This document shows positions 16,317 to 25,133 of a DNA stretch of 64,000 nucleotides, in pieces; position 1 is the stretch's first letter; each line of letters opens with the position of its first letter. The DNA comes from DATARH01 sp035550515 (GTDB lineage: Bacteria; Pseudomonadota; Alphaproteobacteria; ATCC43930; CGMCC-115725): contig DASZOZ010000067.1 of NCBI GenBank assembly GCA_035550515.1, forward strand, positions 1-64,000. The letters are read 5' to 3'. Made by a program: the position numbers and the translations under genes. The notes under the pieces were generated by a model, which was given only the letters and a program-made list of their open reading frames with translations, had not been told where the DNA came from and ran no database searches.

Positions 16317-17440
16317 ATGCGGAAGGGGCGGACTTCGCGGAAGATGCGGGCGATGATCGTGTCGTCGGTGATGCCGAGGCCGCCGAGCACCTGCATCGAA
16401 CGGTCGACGATGTGCCAGATCGCCTCCGAGCAGATCACCTTGGCCATGCTCGATTCGTGGCGCCCGCGCTCCCCCCGGTCGAGCACCCAGGCGCAATGCC
16501 AGATCGCCAGGCGGCTGGTGTGGATGTCCATCTCGTTGTCGGCGAGCATAAAGCCGATGCCCTCGTGCTCGCCCAGCGGCTTGCCGAAGGCGTGGCGGCG
16601 GCGGGCGTAGTCGGTGGCGATGTCGTGGCAGCGCCGCGCGGCGCCGAGCCAGCGCATGCAATGCGTCAGGCGCGCCGGCGCCAGCCGCGCCTGCGCGTAG
16701 CGGAAACCCTGTCCGACCTGGCCGAGCACCGCCGTCTCCGGCACGCGCAGCCCGTCGAGCCGGATCACCGCATGGCCGCCGGCCATAAAGCCGTCGAGCG
16801 TGTCGAGAATGCGCTCGACATGGATGCCGGGCGCGTCCATCGGCGCGAGGAACATCGTCGCGCCGGCCGGGCCGAGATCGTCGCTGTCGTTCTTCGCCAT
16901 GATGATCGCGAACCTCGCGCCGACGGCGCCGGTGATCAGCCATTTCTCGCCGTCGATGACAAAATCGCCGTGATTGCTCTTGGCGTCGCGGCGCGCCGTG
17001 GTCAGCAGCATCGACGGGTCGGCGCCGGCGCCCGGGGCCGGCTCGGTCATCATAAAGCAGGAGCGGATGTCGCCGGTCGCCAGCGGGCGCAGGTATTCGT
17101 CCTTCTGCGCTGCGGTCGCGACCTGCTCCAGCAGGTGCATGTTGGCTTCGTCGGGCGCGAAGCAGTTCAGGGCGATCGGCCCGAGCGGCGAATAGCCCGC
17201 CGCCTCGAACATCACCGCCTTGCCGCGGTGGTCGAGGCCGAGCCCGCCCCATTCCCGGCCGACATGCGGCGACAGCAGCCCGGCGCGGCGGCCGAGCGCC
17301 ACCAGCTCGCGGCGGAACGCCTCGCTGGGCCCGTGATGCCCGAGACGCGGGTCGTTCTCCAGCGGGATCATCTGTTCGCGCACAAAGCTATCGGTGCGCT
17401 CGCGCCATTCGTTAAGCTCGTCAGGGATCGCGAAATCCAC
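16247..17440 (-). CDS. Acyl-CoA dehydrogenase
   Basis: The 397-residue flavoenzyme has the all-alpha N-terminal domain (about 1-125), the beta domain beginning at CFMMTEPAPGAGADPSML, with ITGAVGARF, and the C-terminal helical domain with the FAD-contact stretch QVLGGLGI and FRIYDGPSEVHRWSIAQ. In classical members the catalytic base is the Glu of YEGT near this point; here YDGPSEVHR puts Asp at that place, as in the ACAD10/11-like group, so the acyl substrate may be unusual. It is transcribed alone, divergent from the ECF sigma gene. Confidence 0.9.
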   Translation of the reverse strand: MDFAIPDELNEWRERTDSFVREQMIPLENDPRLGHHGPSEAFRRELVALGRRAGLLSPHVGREWGGLGLDHRGKAVMFEAAGYSPLGPIALNCFAPDEANMHLLEQVATAAQKDEYLRPLATGDIRSCFMMTEPAPGAGADPSMLLTTARRDAKSNHGDFVIDGEKWLITGAVGARFAIIMAKNDSDDLGPAGATMFLAPMDAPGIHVERILDTLDGFMAGGHAVIRLDGLRVPETAVLGQVGQGFRYAQARLAPARLTHCMRWLGAARRCHDIATDYARRRHAFGKPLGEHEGIGFMLADNEMDIHTSRLAIWHCAWVLDRGERGRHESSMAKVICSEAIWHIVDRSMQVLGGLGITDDTIIARIFREVRPFRIYDGPSEVHRWSIAQRVLRTGGA

Positions 17441-17580
17441 GATTGGCCTCCAAGAGAACGATGCCCGCCCGGATCAAGCACGCCATCGGCACGAATGCAA
17501 CCAAAGCGCCGGAAAGCATGTCGCCGGATGTGGTAAGAGGTGTAGCCGTTACGCTTGCAAAGCCGGAGATCGGAGACCGC

Positions 17581-18123
17581 GTGAACGAGTCCCTGCTGCT
17601 GCTTCAGGAACTGCTGCGCAAGACGGCTGCCGGTGATTCGGCGGCGTTTGCGACGCTGTACAAGCAAACCTCGGCAAAGCTGTTCGGCGTGGCGGTGCGC
17701 ATCGCCGGCCGCGGCGAAATCGCCGAGGATGCGCTGCAGGAATGCTTTGTGCTGGTGTGGCGCCGCGCTCGCGAATACGACCCGCAGCGCGGCGGCGTGA
17801 TGAGCTGGCTGATCGCGATTGCCCGCAACTGCACGATCGATTCGCTCCGCCGCCGCGGCGCGCGGCCGGAGGGCCACGCGGTGCCGGAAGAGGCGCTGCG
17901 CCAGCTTGCCGCGCCCGACGCCACCGAGCGGGGCGCCGAGCTGCGCGCCTTGCATTCCTGTCTTGGCGAGCTCGAGGAAAAGCCGCGGCAGGCGGTGATG
18001 CTCGCCTATCTTTACGGGCTGAGCCGCGAGGAGCTGGCGGCGCGGCTCGCGGTGCCGGTGGGGACGGTCAAGAGCTGGATCCGCCGTAGCCTCGATCGCC
18101 TGAAGCGGTGCCTCGACGCATGA
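17581..18123 (+). CDS. ECF sigma factor, SigK-like
   Basis: The 180-residue protein has sigma region 2 (DSAAFATLYKQTSAKLFGVAVRI ... EDALQECFVLVWRRAREYDP ... MSWLIAIARNCTIDSLRRR) and region 4 (LEEKPRQAVMLAYLYGLSREELAARLAVPVGTVKSWIRRSLDRLKRCL). I chose GTG at 17581, with GGAGA upstream, because the region-2 helix begins a few residues later; ATG codons further upstream in the same frame would add an unstructured 46 residues. It overlaps the next gene, a RskA-type anti-sigma factor, by ATGA, so the two are made together. Confidence 0.9.
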   Translation: MNESLLLLQELLRKTAAGDSAAFATLYKQTSAKLFGVAVRIAGRGEIAEDALQECFVLVWRRAREYDPQRGGVMSWLIAIARNCTIDSLRRRGARPEGHAVPEEALRQLAAPDATERGAELRALHSCLGELEEKPRQAVMLAYLYGLSREELAARLAVPVGTVKSWIRRSLDRLKRCLDA

Positions 18124-18815
18124 GATACGACAGCCCCCAGTTGCGCGAGCAGCTTGCCGCGGAATATGTGCTCGGCACCATGCCGGCGCTCGTGCGCCGG
18201 CGCTTCGAGCGGCTGCTCGTGGGCGACGACGTCCTGCGCCGGACGGTCGAGGCTTGGCATCTCCGGTTCGACCCGCTCGACGACGCGGCGACGGAGCGCC
18301 AACCGCCCCAGCGCATCTGGAACGCCGTCGAGCGCCGCCTGGCGCTGCCCTCGCCGCCGGCGGCGGAGCGGCAGGGTTGGCTGGCCTCGCTCGCTTTCTG
18401 GCGGGGCGCGGCCCTTGCCGCGGCGGCGCTGGCGGCGCTGGCCTTTGTGTACATTGCGGTGCGCCCGGCGCCGGTGCCGGCGACAAGCGTCGTCGCGATC
18501 CTCAGCGACGACAAGGGCAACCCGGGCTGGATCGCGCTGGCCGGCGCGCGCGGCGGCGACATCGCCGTCGCGCCGATCCGCTCGGTGGCGATCGACGCCG
18601 CGCATGCCTTCGAACTCTGGGCAATCGCCGGCGGCAAACCGAGCCCGCTCGGCCTGCTCGCACCCGATCCCGGTCACCCGCTGATGGTGCAGGCCTCGCT
18701 GGTGCCGCCGGGCGGCGTCCTCGCGATCAGCGTCGAGCCGCCGGGCGGGTCACCGACGGGTCTCCCCACCGGCCCGGTGCCGTACAAGGGTGCCGTGCTG
18801 CCGCCCGGCCGCTAG
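18120..18815 (+). CDS. RskA-type anti-sigma factor
   Basis: The 231-residue protein has a cytoplasmic N-terminal sigma-binding segment (LREQLAAEYVLGTMPALVRRRFERLL), one membrane helix (about residues 97-118) and a periplasmic RskA domain with HAFELWAIAGGKPSPLGLL and the C-terminal EPPGGSPTGLPTGPV motif typical of anti-sigma-K proteins. It should hold the upstream-encoded sigma factor at the membrane until a signal triggers release or proteolysis. The start overlaps the sigma stop codon by four bases. Confidence 0.9.
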   Translation: MRYDSPQLREQLAAEYVLGTMPALVRRRFERLLVGDDVLRRTVEAWHLRFDPLDDAATERQPPQRIWNAVERRLALPSPPAAERQGWLASLAFWRGAALAAAALAALAFVYIAVRPAPVPATSVVAILSDDKGNPGWIALAGARGGDIAVAPIRSVAIDAAHAFELWAIAGGKPSPLGLLAPDPGHPLMVQASLVPPGGVLAISVEPPGGSPTGLPTGPVPYKGAVLPPGR

Positions 18816-18848
18816 GGCCGGTTCCGGTCGGGGGATCCCAGCGGCCCG

Positions 18849-19406
18849 TTACGCGTGCCCGGCTTCGCCGGAGAGCATTTCCGGGGAGACGCCGAGCTTC
18901 GCCAGGGCGCGCGTCCATTTGCTGTCGTCGTCTTCATCGAAAACGAGCTCGGCATCGGCCGGCACCGAGAGCCAGCCATTGGCCTGGATCTCGGCATCGA
19001 GCTGGCCGGGCGACCAGCCGGCGTAACCCAACACCAGGAGGCTGTGGCGCGGACCTTCGCCGCGGCCCATCGCGCGCAGGATGTCGAGCGTCGCGGTCAT
19101 CGCGAACGCGTCGCCGATGCCGAGCGTCGCCTCCTCGCGATAATCCGGGCTGTGCAGCACAAAGCCGCGGCCGGGATCGACCGGGCCGCCGAAATGCACC
19201 GGCTGCGGCTGGTTCGACCTCACCGGCTCGATCTTGAGATGGGTGTACAGCTCGCCCATCGTCAGCGAGTCGATCGTCTTGTTGATCACCAGCCCCATCG
19301 CGCCCGCCTCGCCGCTATGGGCGCAGAGATACACGACCGAACGCGCGAAACGCGGGTCCTGCATTTGCGGCATGGCAACGAGAAGCTGCCCGGTCAACGA
19401 GTCCAC
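18849..19406 (-). CDS. YqgE/AlgH family protein
   Basis: The 185-residue protein shows the family blocks LTGQLLVAMPQMQDPRFARSVVYLCAH, GAMGLVINK, VHFGGPVDPGRGFVLHS and VLGYAGWSPGQLDAEI. AlgH affects alginate regulation in Pseudomonas, but the molecular role of YqgE proteins is unresolved. The start is GTG at 19404-19406, fixed by a GGAGGA Shine-Dalgarno (19411-19416) four bases upstream. A 13-base tandem duplication lies just upstream. Confidence 0.92.
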   Translation of the reverse strand: MDSLTGQLLVAMPQMQDPRFARSVVYLCAHSGEAGAMGLVINKTIDSLTMGELYTHLKIEPVRSNQPQPVHFGGPVDPGRGFVLHSPDYREEATLGIGDAFAMTATLDILRAMGRGEGPRHSLLVLGYAGWSPGQLDAEIQANGWLSVPADAELVFDEDDDSKWTRALAKLGVSPEMLSGEAGHA

Positions 19407-19423
19407 GATTTCCTCCGCTCGTT

Positions 19424-19449
19424 CCGGCTTTGAATACCGGCTTTGAATA
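19424..19449. repeat. Tandem duplication of 13 bases upstream of yqgE
   Basis: CCGGCTTTGAATA occurs twice in direct succession (19424-19436 and 19437-19449), eight bases beyond the yqgE Shine-Dalgarno. It may be a slippage duplication in the promoter or leader. Confidence 0.85.
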
Positions 19450-19595
19450 TAGGTCGGTTGCGGCGTTTGCCGAGACCAATTTCCGCGCGCGGCCGGGCGC
19501 GGTTTACGCAGCCGCTCGCGCTATGCTATCGCTCTCGCCGGCAATCTTGATCCGGCGCCGCTCCCGCGCGCCGGCGCAAATCGGAGGAACAATCG

Positions 19596-20078
19596 ATGGC
19601 CATCCAGGTTGGTGACAAGGTTCCGGACGTGAATCTGCGGGTGCTGAGCCCCGAGGGTCCCAAGGAGATCACCAGCGCCGAATTGTTCGGCGGCAAGAAG
19701 GTTGCCTTTTTCGCGGTCCCGGGGGCCTTCACCCCGACTTGCTCGCAGCGCCATCTGCCGGGCTATGTCGACAAGGCGGCGGCGCTCAAGGCAAAGGGCG
19801 TCGACACCATCGCCTGCGTCTCGGTCAATGACGCGTTTGTGATGGGCGCCTGGGGCAAGGACCAAAGCTGCGGCGACAAGGTCATGATGCTGGCCGACGG
19901 CAGCGGCGACTTCACCCGCGCCGTCGGGCTGGAACTCGACGCCACCCGCAACGGCCTCGGCAAGCGCTCGCAGCGCTATTCGATGCTGGTCGACAACGGC
20001 GTGGTCAAGGCGCTGCATGTCGAGGCGCCGGGCAAGTTCGAGGTCTCCGACGCCGAGACGATGCTGAAGGACCTTTAA
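19596..20078 (+). CDS. Peroxiredoxin, Prx5-type
   Basis: The 160-residue cytoplasmic enzyme reduces peroxides. It carries the Prx5 blocks FFAVPGAFTPTCSQRHLPGYV, where the Cys of PTCS is the peroxidatic residue, CVSVNDAFVMGAWG, and RYSMLVDNGVVKALHVEAPG. A Cys at AWGKDQSCGDK could serve as partner thiol, but in this family the reductant is usually glutathione or glutaredoxin. GGAGGA (19583-19588) precedes the ATG at a standard spacing. Confidence 0.95.
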   Translation: MAIQVGDKVPDVNLRVLSPEGPKEITSAELFGGKKVAFFAVPGAFTPTCSQRHLPGYVDKAAALKAKGVDTIACVSVNDAFVMGAWGKDQSCGDKVMMLADGSGDFTRAVGLELDATRNGLGKRSQRYSMLVDNGVVKALHVEAPGKFEVSDAETMLKDL

Positions 20079-20093
20079 CCAGGTCGGCGGAAT

Positions 20094-20124
20094 CCGTCAT
20101 TGCGAGCGCGCCTCGCAATGACGG
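20094..20124. terminator. Perfect 13-base inverted repeat between convergent genes
   Basis: CCGTCATTGCGAG and its exact complement CTCGCAATGACGG flank a five-base CGCGC loop. It lies 15 bases after the peroxiredoxin stop and nine bases before the end of the convergent GNAT gene, so it can terminate both. The CGTCATTGCGAG core is a familiar repeat in alphaproteobacterial intergenic DNA. Confidence 0.75.
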
Positions 20125-20133
20125 GCGCCTCTC

Positions 20134-20733
20134 TTACTTCCGCCAGTCTTCGCGCAGGATGCCGAAGAGCAGGTGGTCCTGCCATTTGCCGTCGATCAGC
20201 AGATAGCGGCGGGCATAGCCTTCCTCGGTGAAGCCGGTGCGCAGCAGCAGCGCGCGGCTCGGCACGTTGGTCGGAAGGCAGGCCGCCTCGATCCGGTGCA
20301 GGCGCAGCCGGTCGAAGGAAAAATCGAGCACCAGCGGCAGCGCCGCGGTCATCAACCCATTGCGCGCGAAGGGCTCGCCGACCCAGTAGCCGAGGCTCGC
20401 GGTCTCGGCGACGCCGCGCCGCACATTCGACAGCCCGACACCGCCGACCAGCGTCTCGTCGAGCTTGAAGATAAAGAAATTATACCCCTGGTCGCCCCGC
20501 CAATCCTCACTGTAGCGGGCGATCCGCGCCCGGAAGCTGGCGCGGCTCAGCGCGTCGACCGGCCAGGTCGGCTCCCACGGCGCGAGAAAGCCGCGGGAGC
20601 GCGCGCGCAGGCTGGCCCAGGCGTCGTAATCGCCGCGTTCGGGCGGGCGGATGAACACCTTGTCGCCGGCGAGGCGCAGCGGGTCGGCGCGCGTCGCGAA
20701 CAGGCGGGGAAAGGTCTTGCGCTGCGGCGCCAC
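20134..20733 (-). CDS. GNAT acetyltransferase, RimJ/RimL type
   Basis: The 199-residue protein has the GNAT fold with VFIRPPERGDYDAWASLR at the start, LVGGVGLSNV, ASLGYWVGEPFARNGLMTAAL (the acetyl-CoA loop) and FDRLRLHRIEAACLPTNVPSRALLLRTGF. This pattern matches RimJ/RimL-like enzymes that acetylate protein N-termini; the actual target is unknown. I chose GTG at 20731-20733, 17 bases after the M16 peptidase stop, with AGGGACGG upstream. Its place after thrC and the M16 gene suggests one operon. Confidence 0.88.
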   Translation of the reverse strand: MAPQRKTFPRLFATRADPLRLAGDKVFIRPPERGDYDAWASLRARSRGFLAPWEPTWPVDALSRASFRARIARYSEDWRGDQGYNFFIFKLDETLVGGVGLSNVRRGVAETASLGYWVGEPFARNGLMTAALPLVLDFSFDRLRLHRIEAACLPTNVPSRALLLRTGFTEEGYARRYLLIDGKWQDHLLFGILREDWRK

Positions 20734-20750
20734 TGCCGTTCCGTCCCTGT

Positions 20751-22019
20751 TCAGCCGCAAAGCCGCGTTTCGAAGCGCGCGAAATCTTCGAGCTTGCCGA
20801 GCGGCCCGAGCGCGACCAAGGTCGGCGTCCCGCCGCGCCAGGACTCGACGACGCGGGCGATCGCCGCATCGTCGACCGCATCGATGCGGCGCACCAGATC
20901 GTCCGGGTCGAACGGCGTGCCGTGGATCAGCATGTGCTGCGCCATCTGCTCGCAGCGCGCCGAGGTGCTCTCCAGCGACATCAACAGCCCGGCCTTCATC
21001 TGCGCCTTGGCGCGGGCCAGCTCGGCCGGCGCGAAGCCGTCGCGCAGCTTCAACGTCTCGTCGCACAGCACCGGCAGCAGCTCCGCCGCTTCATCCTCGC
21101 CGGTGCCGGCGTAGATGCCGAACAACCCGCCGTCGCGATAGCCGTGCGCGAAGGAACTCACCGCGTAGGCCAGACCGCGCTTCTCGCGCACCTCTTGGAA
21201 CAGCCGTGACGACATACCGCCGCCAAACGCCGTCGAGAGCACCGCCCCGGCGTAATAATCCGGGTCGGTCAGGGTCGGCCCGGGAAACCCGAGCACCAGA
21301 TGCAGCTGTTCGAGGTCGCGGTCCTGGCGGTGCTCGCCGCCGACATAGCATGCCGCCTCGCTGCTCACCGCGCGCTCCGCCGGCATGTCCGACAGCAGCT
21401 TGTCGGCAAGGTCGACGATGCGGTCGTGGTCGAGATTGCCGGCCGCCGACAGCACCATCCGCGACGCGCCGTAATGGTCTTGCAGGTAGGAGACGACCGC
21501 TTTGCGCGACAGCGACTTGATGATCTCCGGGCTGCCGAGCACCGGCCGGCCCATCGCCTGGTCGGGGAACGCGCGTTCCTGGAAATAGTCGAAGACGATG
21601 TCGTCGGGCGTGTCGTTGGCCTGGCCGATCTCCTGCAGGATCACCGCCCGCTCGCGCTCCAGCTCGTTCGGCTCGAAGGTCGAGTGCTGCAGGATGTCGG
21701 CGAGGATGTCGAGCGCGAGCCCGGCATCCTCCTTCAGCACCTTGGCGTAATAGGCGGTGCTTTCGCGCGAGGTATAGGCGTTGAGATGGCCGCCGACCGC
21801 CTCGATCTCCTCGGCGATGGCGAGCGCCGAGCGGCGCTTGGTGCCCTTGAACGCCATGTGCTCGAGGAAATGCGCCACCCCGTTGACCGCCGCCGGCTCG
21901 TGCCGCGTGCCGACATCGACCCACAGGCCGAGCGAGACGGTGGCGACCGTGTCGATGCGGTCGGTGACGATCCGCAGCCCGTTCGACAGCGTGGCGAGGC
22001 CGACTGTGTCCTTTGCCAT
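20751..22019 (-). CDS. M16 family zinc peptidase (mitochondrial-processing-peptidase-like)
   Basis: The 422-residue protein has the inverted zinc motif HFLEH (HxxEH) at about residues 50-54, followed some 75 residues on by the third ligand in the ERERAVILQEI block. The second half keeps FGGGMSSRLFQEVREKRGLAYAVSS, the substrate-binding Gly-rich loop region of the C-terminal domain. It resembles the mitochondrial processing peptidase beta subunit. The ATG at 22017-22019 shares one base with the thrC stop (TGATG); a GTG one codon earlier is also possible. Substrate unknown. Confidence 0.92.
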   Translation of the reverse strand: MAKDTVGLATLSNGLRIVTDRIDTVATVSLGLWVDVGTRHEPAAVNGVAHFLEHMAFKGTKRRSALAIAEEIEAVGGHLNAYTSRESTAYYAKVLKEDAGLALDILADILQHSTFEPNELERERAVILQEIGQANDTPDDIVFDYFQERAFPDQAMGRPVLGSPEIIKSLSRKAVVSYLQDHYGASRMVLSAAGNLDHDRIVDLADKLLSDMPAERAVSSEAACYVGGEHRQDRDLEQLHLVLGFPGPTLTDPDYYAGAVLSTAFGGGMSSRLFQEVREKRGLAYAVSSFAHGYRDGGLFGIYAGTGEDEAAELLPVLCDETLKLRDGFAPAELARAKAQMKAGLLMSLESTSARCEQMAQHMLIHGTPFDPDDLVRRIDAVDDAAIARVVESWRGGTPTLVALGPLGKLEDFARFETRLCG

Positions 22020-23467
22020 CACGCGGCCCTCGCCCGCAGCCGCGCCCGTTCGCGGATAAACCGCGCCACGGCGGCGATGTCGTTCGGCAGCACGGTGACG
22101 CGTTCCGGTCTTTCCATGATCTCTCCGAGCGCCGGCGGCAGCGGCGGGCGGACGCCGGTCGCCCGTTCGACCGCGTCGGCGAATTTCGCCGGGTGCGCGG
22201 TCGCCAGCGCCACCATCGGCGCGCCGCCGTCCCGGTCGTCGTTCAGCCGGTTATCGTTCAGCCGGTCGTCGTTCAGCCGGGCGCGGGCCGCGGCGACGGC
22301 GACCGCGCTGTGCGGATCGATCAGCAGGCCGGTGCGCCGGTAGGTGTTGCCGATCTCGGCCAGGGTGCCGTCGTCGTCGACCCGGTGACCGGCGAAGGAC
22401 TTGGTGGCGCCGCGCCAGACCTGCTCATCCGGCGGCAAGGCGCCGTCGCGGCGGAACGCGGCGAGGGCCCGCGTCACGGCCGCACCGCTGCGGCCCTTCA
22501 GCTCGAACAGCAGCCGCTCGAAATTGCTTGCCACCTGGATGTCCATGCTCGGGCTGAGGCTCGGCGTCACCCCGGCGATCGACATGTCGCCCGAGGCAAG
22601 ATAGCGCGCCAGGATGTCGTTGGCATTGGTCGCCAGCACCAGGCTCTCGATCGGCAGCCCCATCGCCCGTGCCAGATGCGCGGCGTAGACATTGCCGAAA
22701 TTGCCGGTCGGCACGGCGAATGACACGGCGCGGTGCGGCGCCCCGAGCGCCAGCCCGGCGGCGACGTAATAGACGATCTGTGCGGCGATGCGCGCGAAGT
22801 TGATCGAGTTCATCGCCGACAGGCTGAGGTCGCGGCGCAAGGCGATGTCGGCGAACAGAGCCTTCACCAGGTCCTGGCAGTCGTCGAAGGTCCCGTCGAT
22901 CGCGATCGCGTGGCAGTTCGGCGCGTCGACCGTCGTCATCTGCCGCCGCTGCACCGCGGAGATGCGGCCGTGCGGGTAGAGGAAGAAAATGTCGATCGCG
23001 GCGCGGCCGCGGCAGGCTTCGAGCGCCGCGGAGCCGGTGTCGCCCGAGGTGGCGCCGACGATCGTCACCCGCTCGCCGCGCCGCGCAAGCGCCGCGTCGA
23101 ACAACTGCCCCAGCAACTGCAGCGCCAGGTCCTTGAAGGCGAGCGTCGGGCCGTGAAACAGCTCCAACAGCCACAGCCGCTCGTCGAGCTGCACCAGCGG
23201 TGTCACCGCGGCATGGCGGAAACCCGCATAGGCGGTCTCGCACAGGCGCCGCAGCTCGCCTGGGCCAAGGCTCGGCGCGGCGAACAGGCCGACGATGCGC
23301 GCGGCGAGGTCGGCATAAGGCAGCCCCGCCAGCGCGGTCAAATCGAGCCTCGGCAGCGCCTCGGGCACGTACAGCCCGCCATCCTCCGCGAGGCCGGCCA
23401 GCAGCACCTCCTCGAACGAATAAGTTGCCGGGTCCGGCCGGGTATCGCGGGTCGACAGGTAACGCAT
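22019..23467 (-). CDS. thrC: Threonine synthase
   Basis: The 482-residue PLP enzyme converts O-phosphohomoserine to threonine. Characteristic blocks are MRYLSTRD, LFHGPTLAFKDLALQLLG (with the PLP Lys), VGATSGDTGSAALEA, HGRISAVQRRQMTT, INFARIAAQIVYY and the phosphate loop VPTGNFGNVYAA. The ATG at 23465-23467 gives the conserved N-terminus. A 15-base tandem repeat inserts RLNDD/RLNDN units near residue 400. It is followed at once by the M16 peptidase gene and preceded 38 bases upstream by the tandem binding-protein genes, same strand. Confidence 0.95.
   Translation of the reverse strand: MRYLSTRDTRPDPATYSFEEVLLAGLAEDGGLYVPEALPRLDLTALAGLPYADLAARIVGLFAAPSLGPGELRRLCETAYAGFRHAAVTPLVQLDERLWLLELFHGPTLAFKDLALQLLGQLFDAALARRGERVTIVGATSGDTGSAALEACRGRAAIDIFFLYPHGRISAVQRRQMTTVDAPNCHAIAIDGTFDDCQDLVKALFADIALRRDLSLSAMNSINFARIAAQIVYYVAAGLALGAPHRAVSFAVPTGNFGNVYAAHLARAMGLPIESLVLATNANDILARYLASGDMSIAGVTPSLSPSMDIQVASNFERLLFELKGRSGAAVTRALAAFRRDGALPPDEQVWRGATKSFAGHRVDDDGTLAEIGNTYRRTGLLIDPHSAVAVAAARARLNDDRLNDNRLNDDRDGGAPMVALATAHPAKFADAVERATGVRPPLPPALGEIMERPERVTVLPNDIAAVARFIRERARLRARAA
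22232..22280 (-). repeat. In-frame 15-base tandem repeat within thrC
   Basis: Three copies of a 15-base unit (22232-22246, 22247-22261, 22262-22276) plus four further bases. The first and third copies are identical and the middle differs at two positions. They encode RLNDD, RLNDN, RLNDD, a charged insertion. Confidence 0.9.
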
Positions 23468-23505
23468 TGGCGAAGTGTAACCCATCGCCCAGGCCGGCCG
23501 CCGGT

Positions 23506-25092
23506 TTATTTGTCGAGCCAGACGTCTTCGAAGCGCCAGCCGTTGTAGATGCTGTTGACCATAATCGTCAGCCCTTTGACGTAAGGCTGCATGCAGCTCG
23601 CCCCCACCGGGTAGAACAGCACCGGCCGGATCGCCGCGTCGGCGAGCTTCTTCTCGATCTGCGCGATGATCGTGCGGCGCTTGTCGGCGTTGGCTTCGAG
23701 CGATTGCGCATGGACCAGCTTTTCCACGTCGGCGTCGCAGTACCCGGCATAGTTCCGCGGCGAATGGCAGCCGAAATTCTCGACAAACATCTCGTCCGGA
23801 TCGTCGACGCCGGTCTCGATCGGCACCGCGCCGATGGTGAAATCTTTGCGCATGACCTTGGGATACCATTGCGTGGTGTCGACGATGTCGAGGTCGGCGT
23901 CGATGTAGATGTCCTTGAGCTGCGAATTGAGCAGCACCGCCGGCTGCCGCCAGGACGGGATGTCGCGCGTCGAAAGCTTGGTGACGAGGTGTTTGTCGGG
24001 GCCGTAGCCGAGCTTCTGCATGATCGCGCGCGCCTCGGCGAGGCTTTTTTGATGGTCGGGGTCATAGCCGGGCAGCGTCTTCAGCATCGCCTCGTCCATC
24101 CCCCACACCCCTTCCGGGGGCGGCATCATCAGCGCGCCGACACGCCGGACCCCGCCATTGATGATCGCCGAAAAGGCTTCGCGGTCGATCGCCAGGGTCA
24201 TCGCCTTGCGCAGCTCGATATTGTCGAACGGCGGTTTTGACGGATTGATCAGCATCGTGCGCGGCACGTTGACGCCGTTCATCGTGCAGATCGCGTTCGG
24301 CGCCTGCGCCTTGAAGTCCTTGAGGGTCGGCGGGGTCACGCCGTAGGGCGAGCCGACATCGTAGCCGCCGGCGAAGAACGCCAGGTTGCGCGGCGCGATC
24401 TCGCGGAAAATGTCGAATTCGATGCCGTCGAGATAGGGCCGGCCCGGCTTCCAGTAGTCGGTGTTCCTGGTCAGCTTGACATATTCGTTGGGCTTGAACT
24501 CGACGAATTTGAACGGGCCGGTGCCGATCGGGTGCTGGCGCATCTCGCGCGCCGGGACGTGGCAGGGATAGATCGGCGCCCAGCCCGAGGCGAGCAGCGC
24601 CAGCAGCGCCGGCTGCGGCTCCTTGAGGTGGAAGCTCACCTCGAAGTCGCCGCGGGTCGTCACCTCGGCGACGTTTTCGTACCAGGCCTTGCGCGGGTTG
24701 ACCCGCAGCCTGTCGTTGCCGAGCCCCATCAGCAGGTCCCAGGTGCATTTGACGTCGGCGGCGGTAAACGGCTTGCCGTCATGCCATTTGACCCCCTGGT
24801 GCAGCGGAAAGGTCAGGGTCTTGCCGTCGTCGCTCCAGCTCCAGCTCGTCGCCAGATCGGGGACGATATGGTCCATGCTGTTCTGCGGAATGTGCTGGTC
24901 GTAGAGCACCAGGTTGTTGAACACGGCCATCGCCGGTTCCTCGGCGGCGCGGGTCGATTCCTCGAGGATCGACATGCTGGCCGGGCTGTCGAAATGCTGG
25001 ATCTTGAGTATCCCGCCCGACTTCTGTGCGTAAGCCGGCGCCGCCGCAAGGCCGGCGAGAGCCAACGCAAAGCCCAGACGCGCTAGGCGCAT
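23506..25092 (-). CDS. Family 5 solute-binding protein, tandem copy 1
   Basis: The 528-residue exported protein starts at ATG 25090-25092 after AGGGAGGA and has a signal peptide ending APAYAQ, then a family 5 binding domain. Blocks shared with the next three genes are SPASMSILEE, KWHDGKPFTAADVKC, YPCHVPAREM, HPIGTGPFKF, PPPEGVWGM and a C-terminal NGWRFEDVWLDK. It is closest to copy 4. No permease or ATPase is adjacent. Ligands of this family include peptides, nickel, glutathione and opines; none can be assigned here. Confidence 0.9.
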   Translation of the reverse strand: MRLARLGFALALAGLAAAPAYAQKSGGILKIQHFDSPASMSILEESTRAAEEPAMAVFNNLVLYDQHIPQNSMDHIVPDLATSWSWSDDGKTLTFPLHQGVKWHDGKPFTAADVKCTWDLLMGLGNDRLRVNPRKAWYENVAEVTTRGDFEVSFHLKEPQPALLALLASGWAPIYPCHVPAREMRQHPIGTGPFKFVEFKPNEYVKLTRNTDYWKPGRPYLDGIEFDIFREIAPRNLAFFAGGYDVGSPYGVTPPTLKDFKAQAPNAICTMNGVNVPRTMLINPSKPPFDNIELRKAMTLAIDREAFSAIINGGVRRVGALMMPPPEGVWGMDEAMLKTLPGYDPDHQKSLAEARAIMQKLGYGPDKHLVTKLSTRDIPSWRQPAVLLNSQLKDIYIDADLDIVDTTQWYPKVMRKDFTIGAVPIETGVDDPDEMFVENFGCHSPRNYAGYCDADVEKLVHAQSLEANADKRRTIIAQIEKKLADAAIRPVLFYPVGASCMQPYVKGLTIMVNSIYNGWRFEDVWLDK

Positions 25093-25133
25093 CGCATCCT
25101 CCCTATTACAAAAAACGGTGTTTCCATAGGCGG

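Noticed and set aside
19424..19449. Operator for a regulator of yqgE
   Set aside because: The direct repeat looks like a simple slippage duplication and is not palindromic; kept only as a repeat.
20734..21066. Two-domain protein fusing an extra N-terminus to the GNAT
   Set aside because: The extra part is antisense-quality Arg-rich sequence lying over the M16 gene in another frame.
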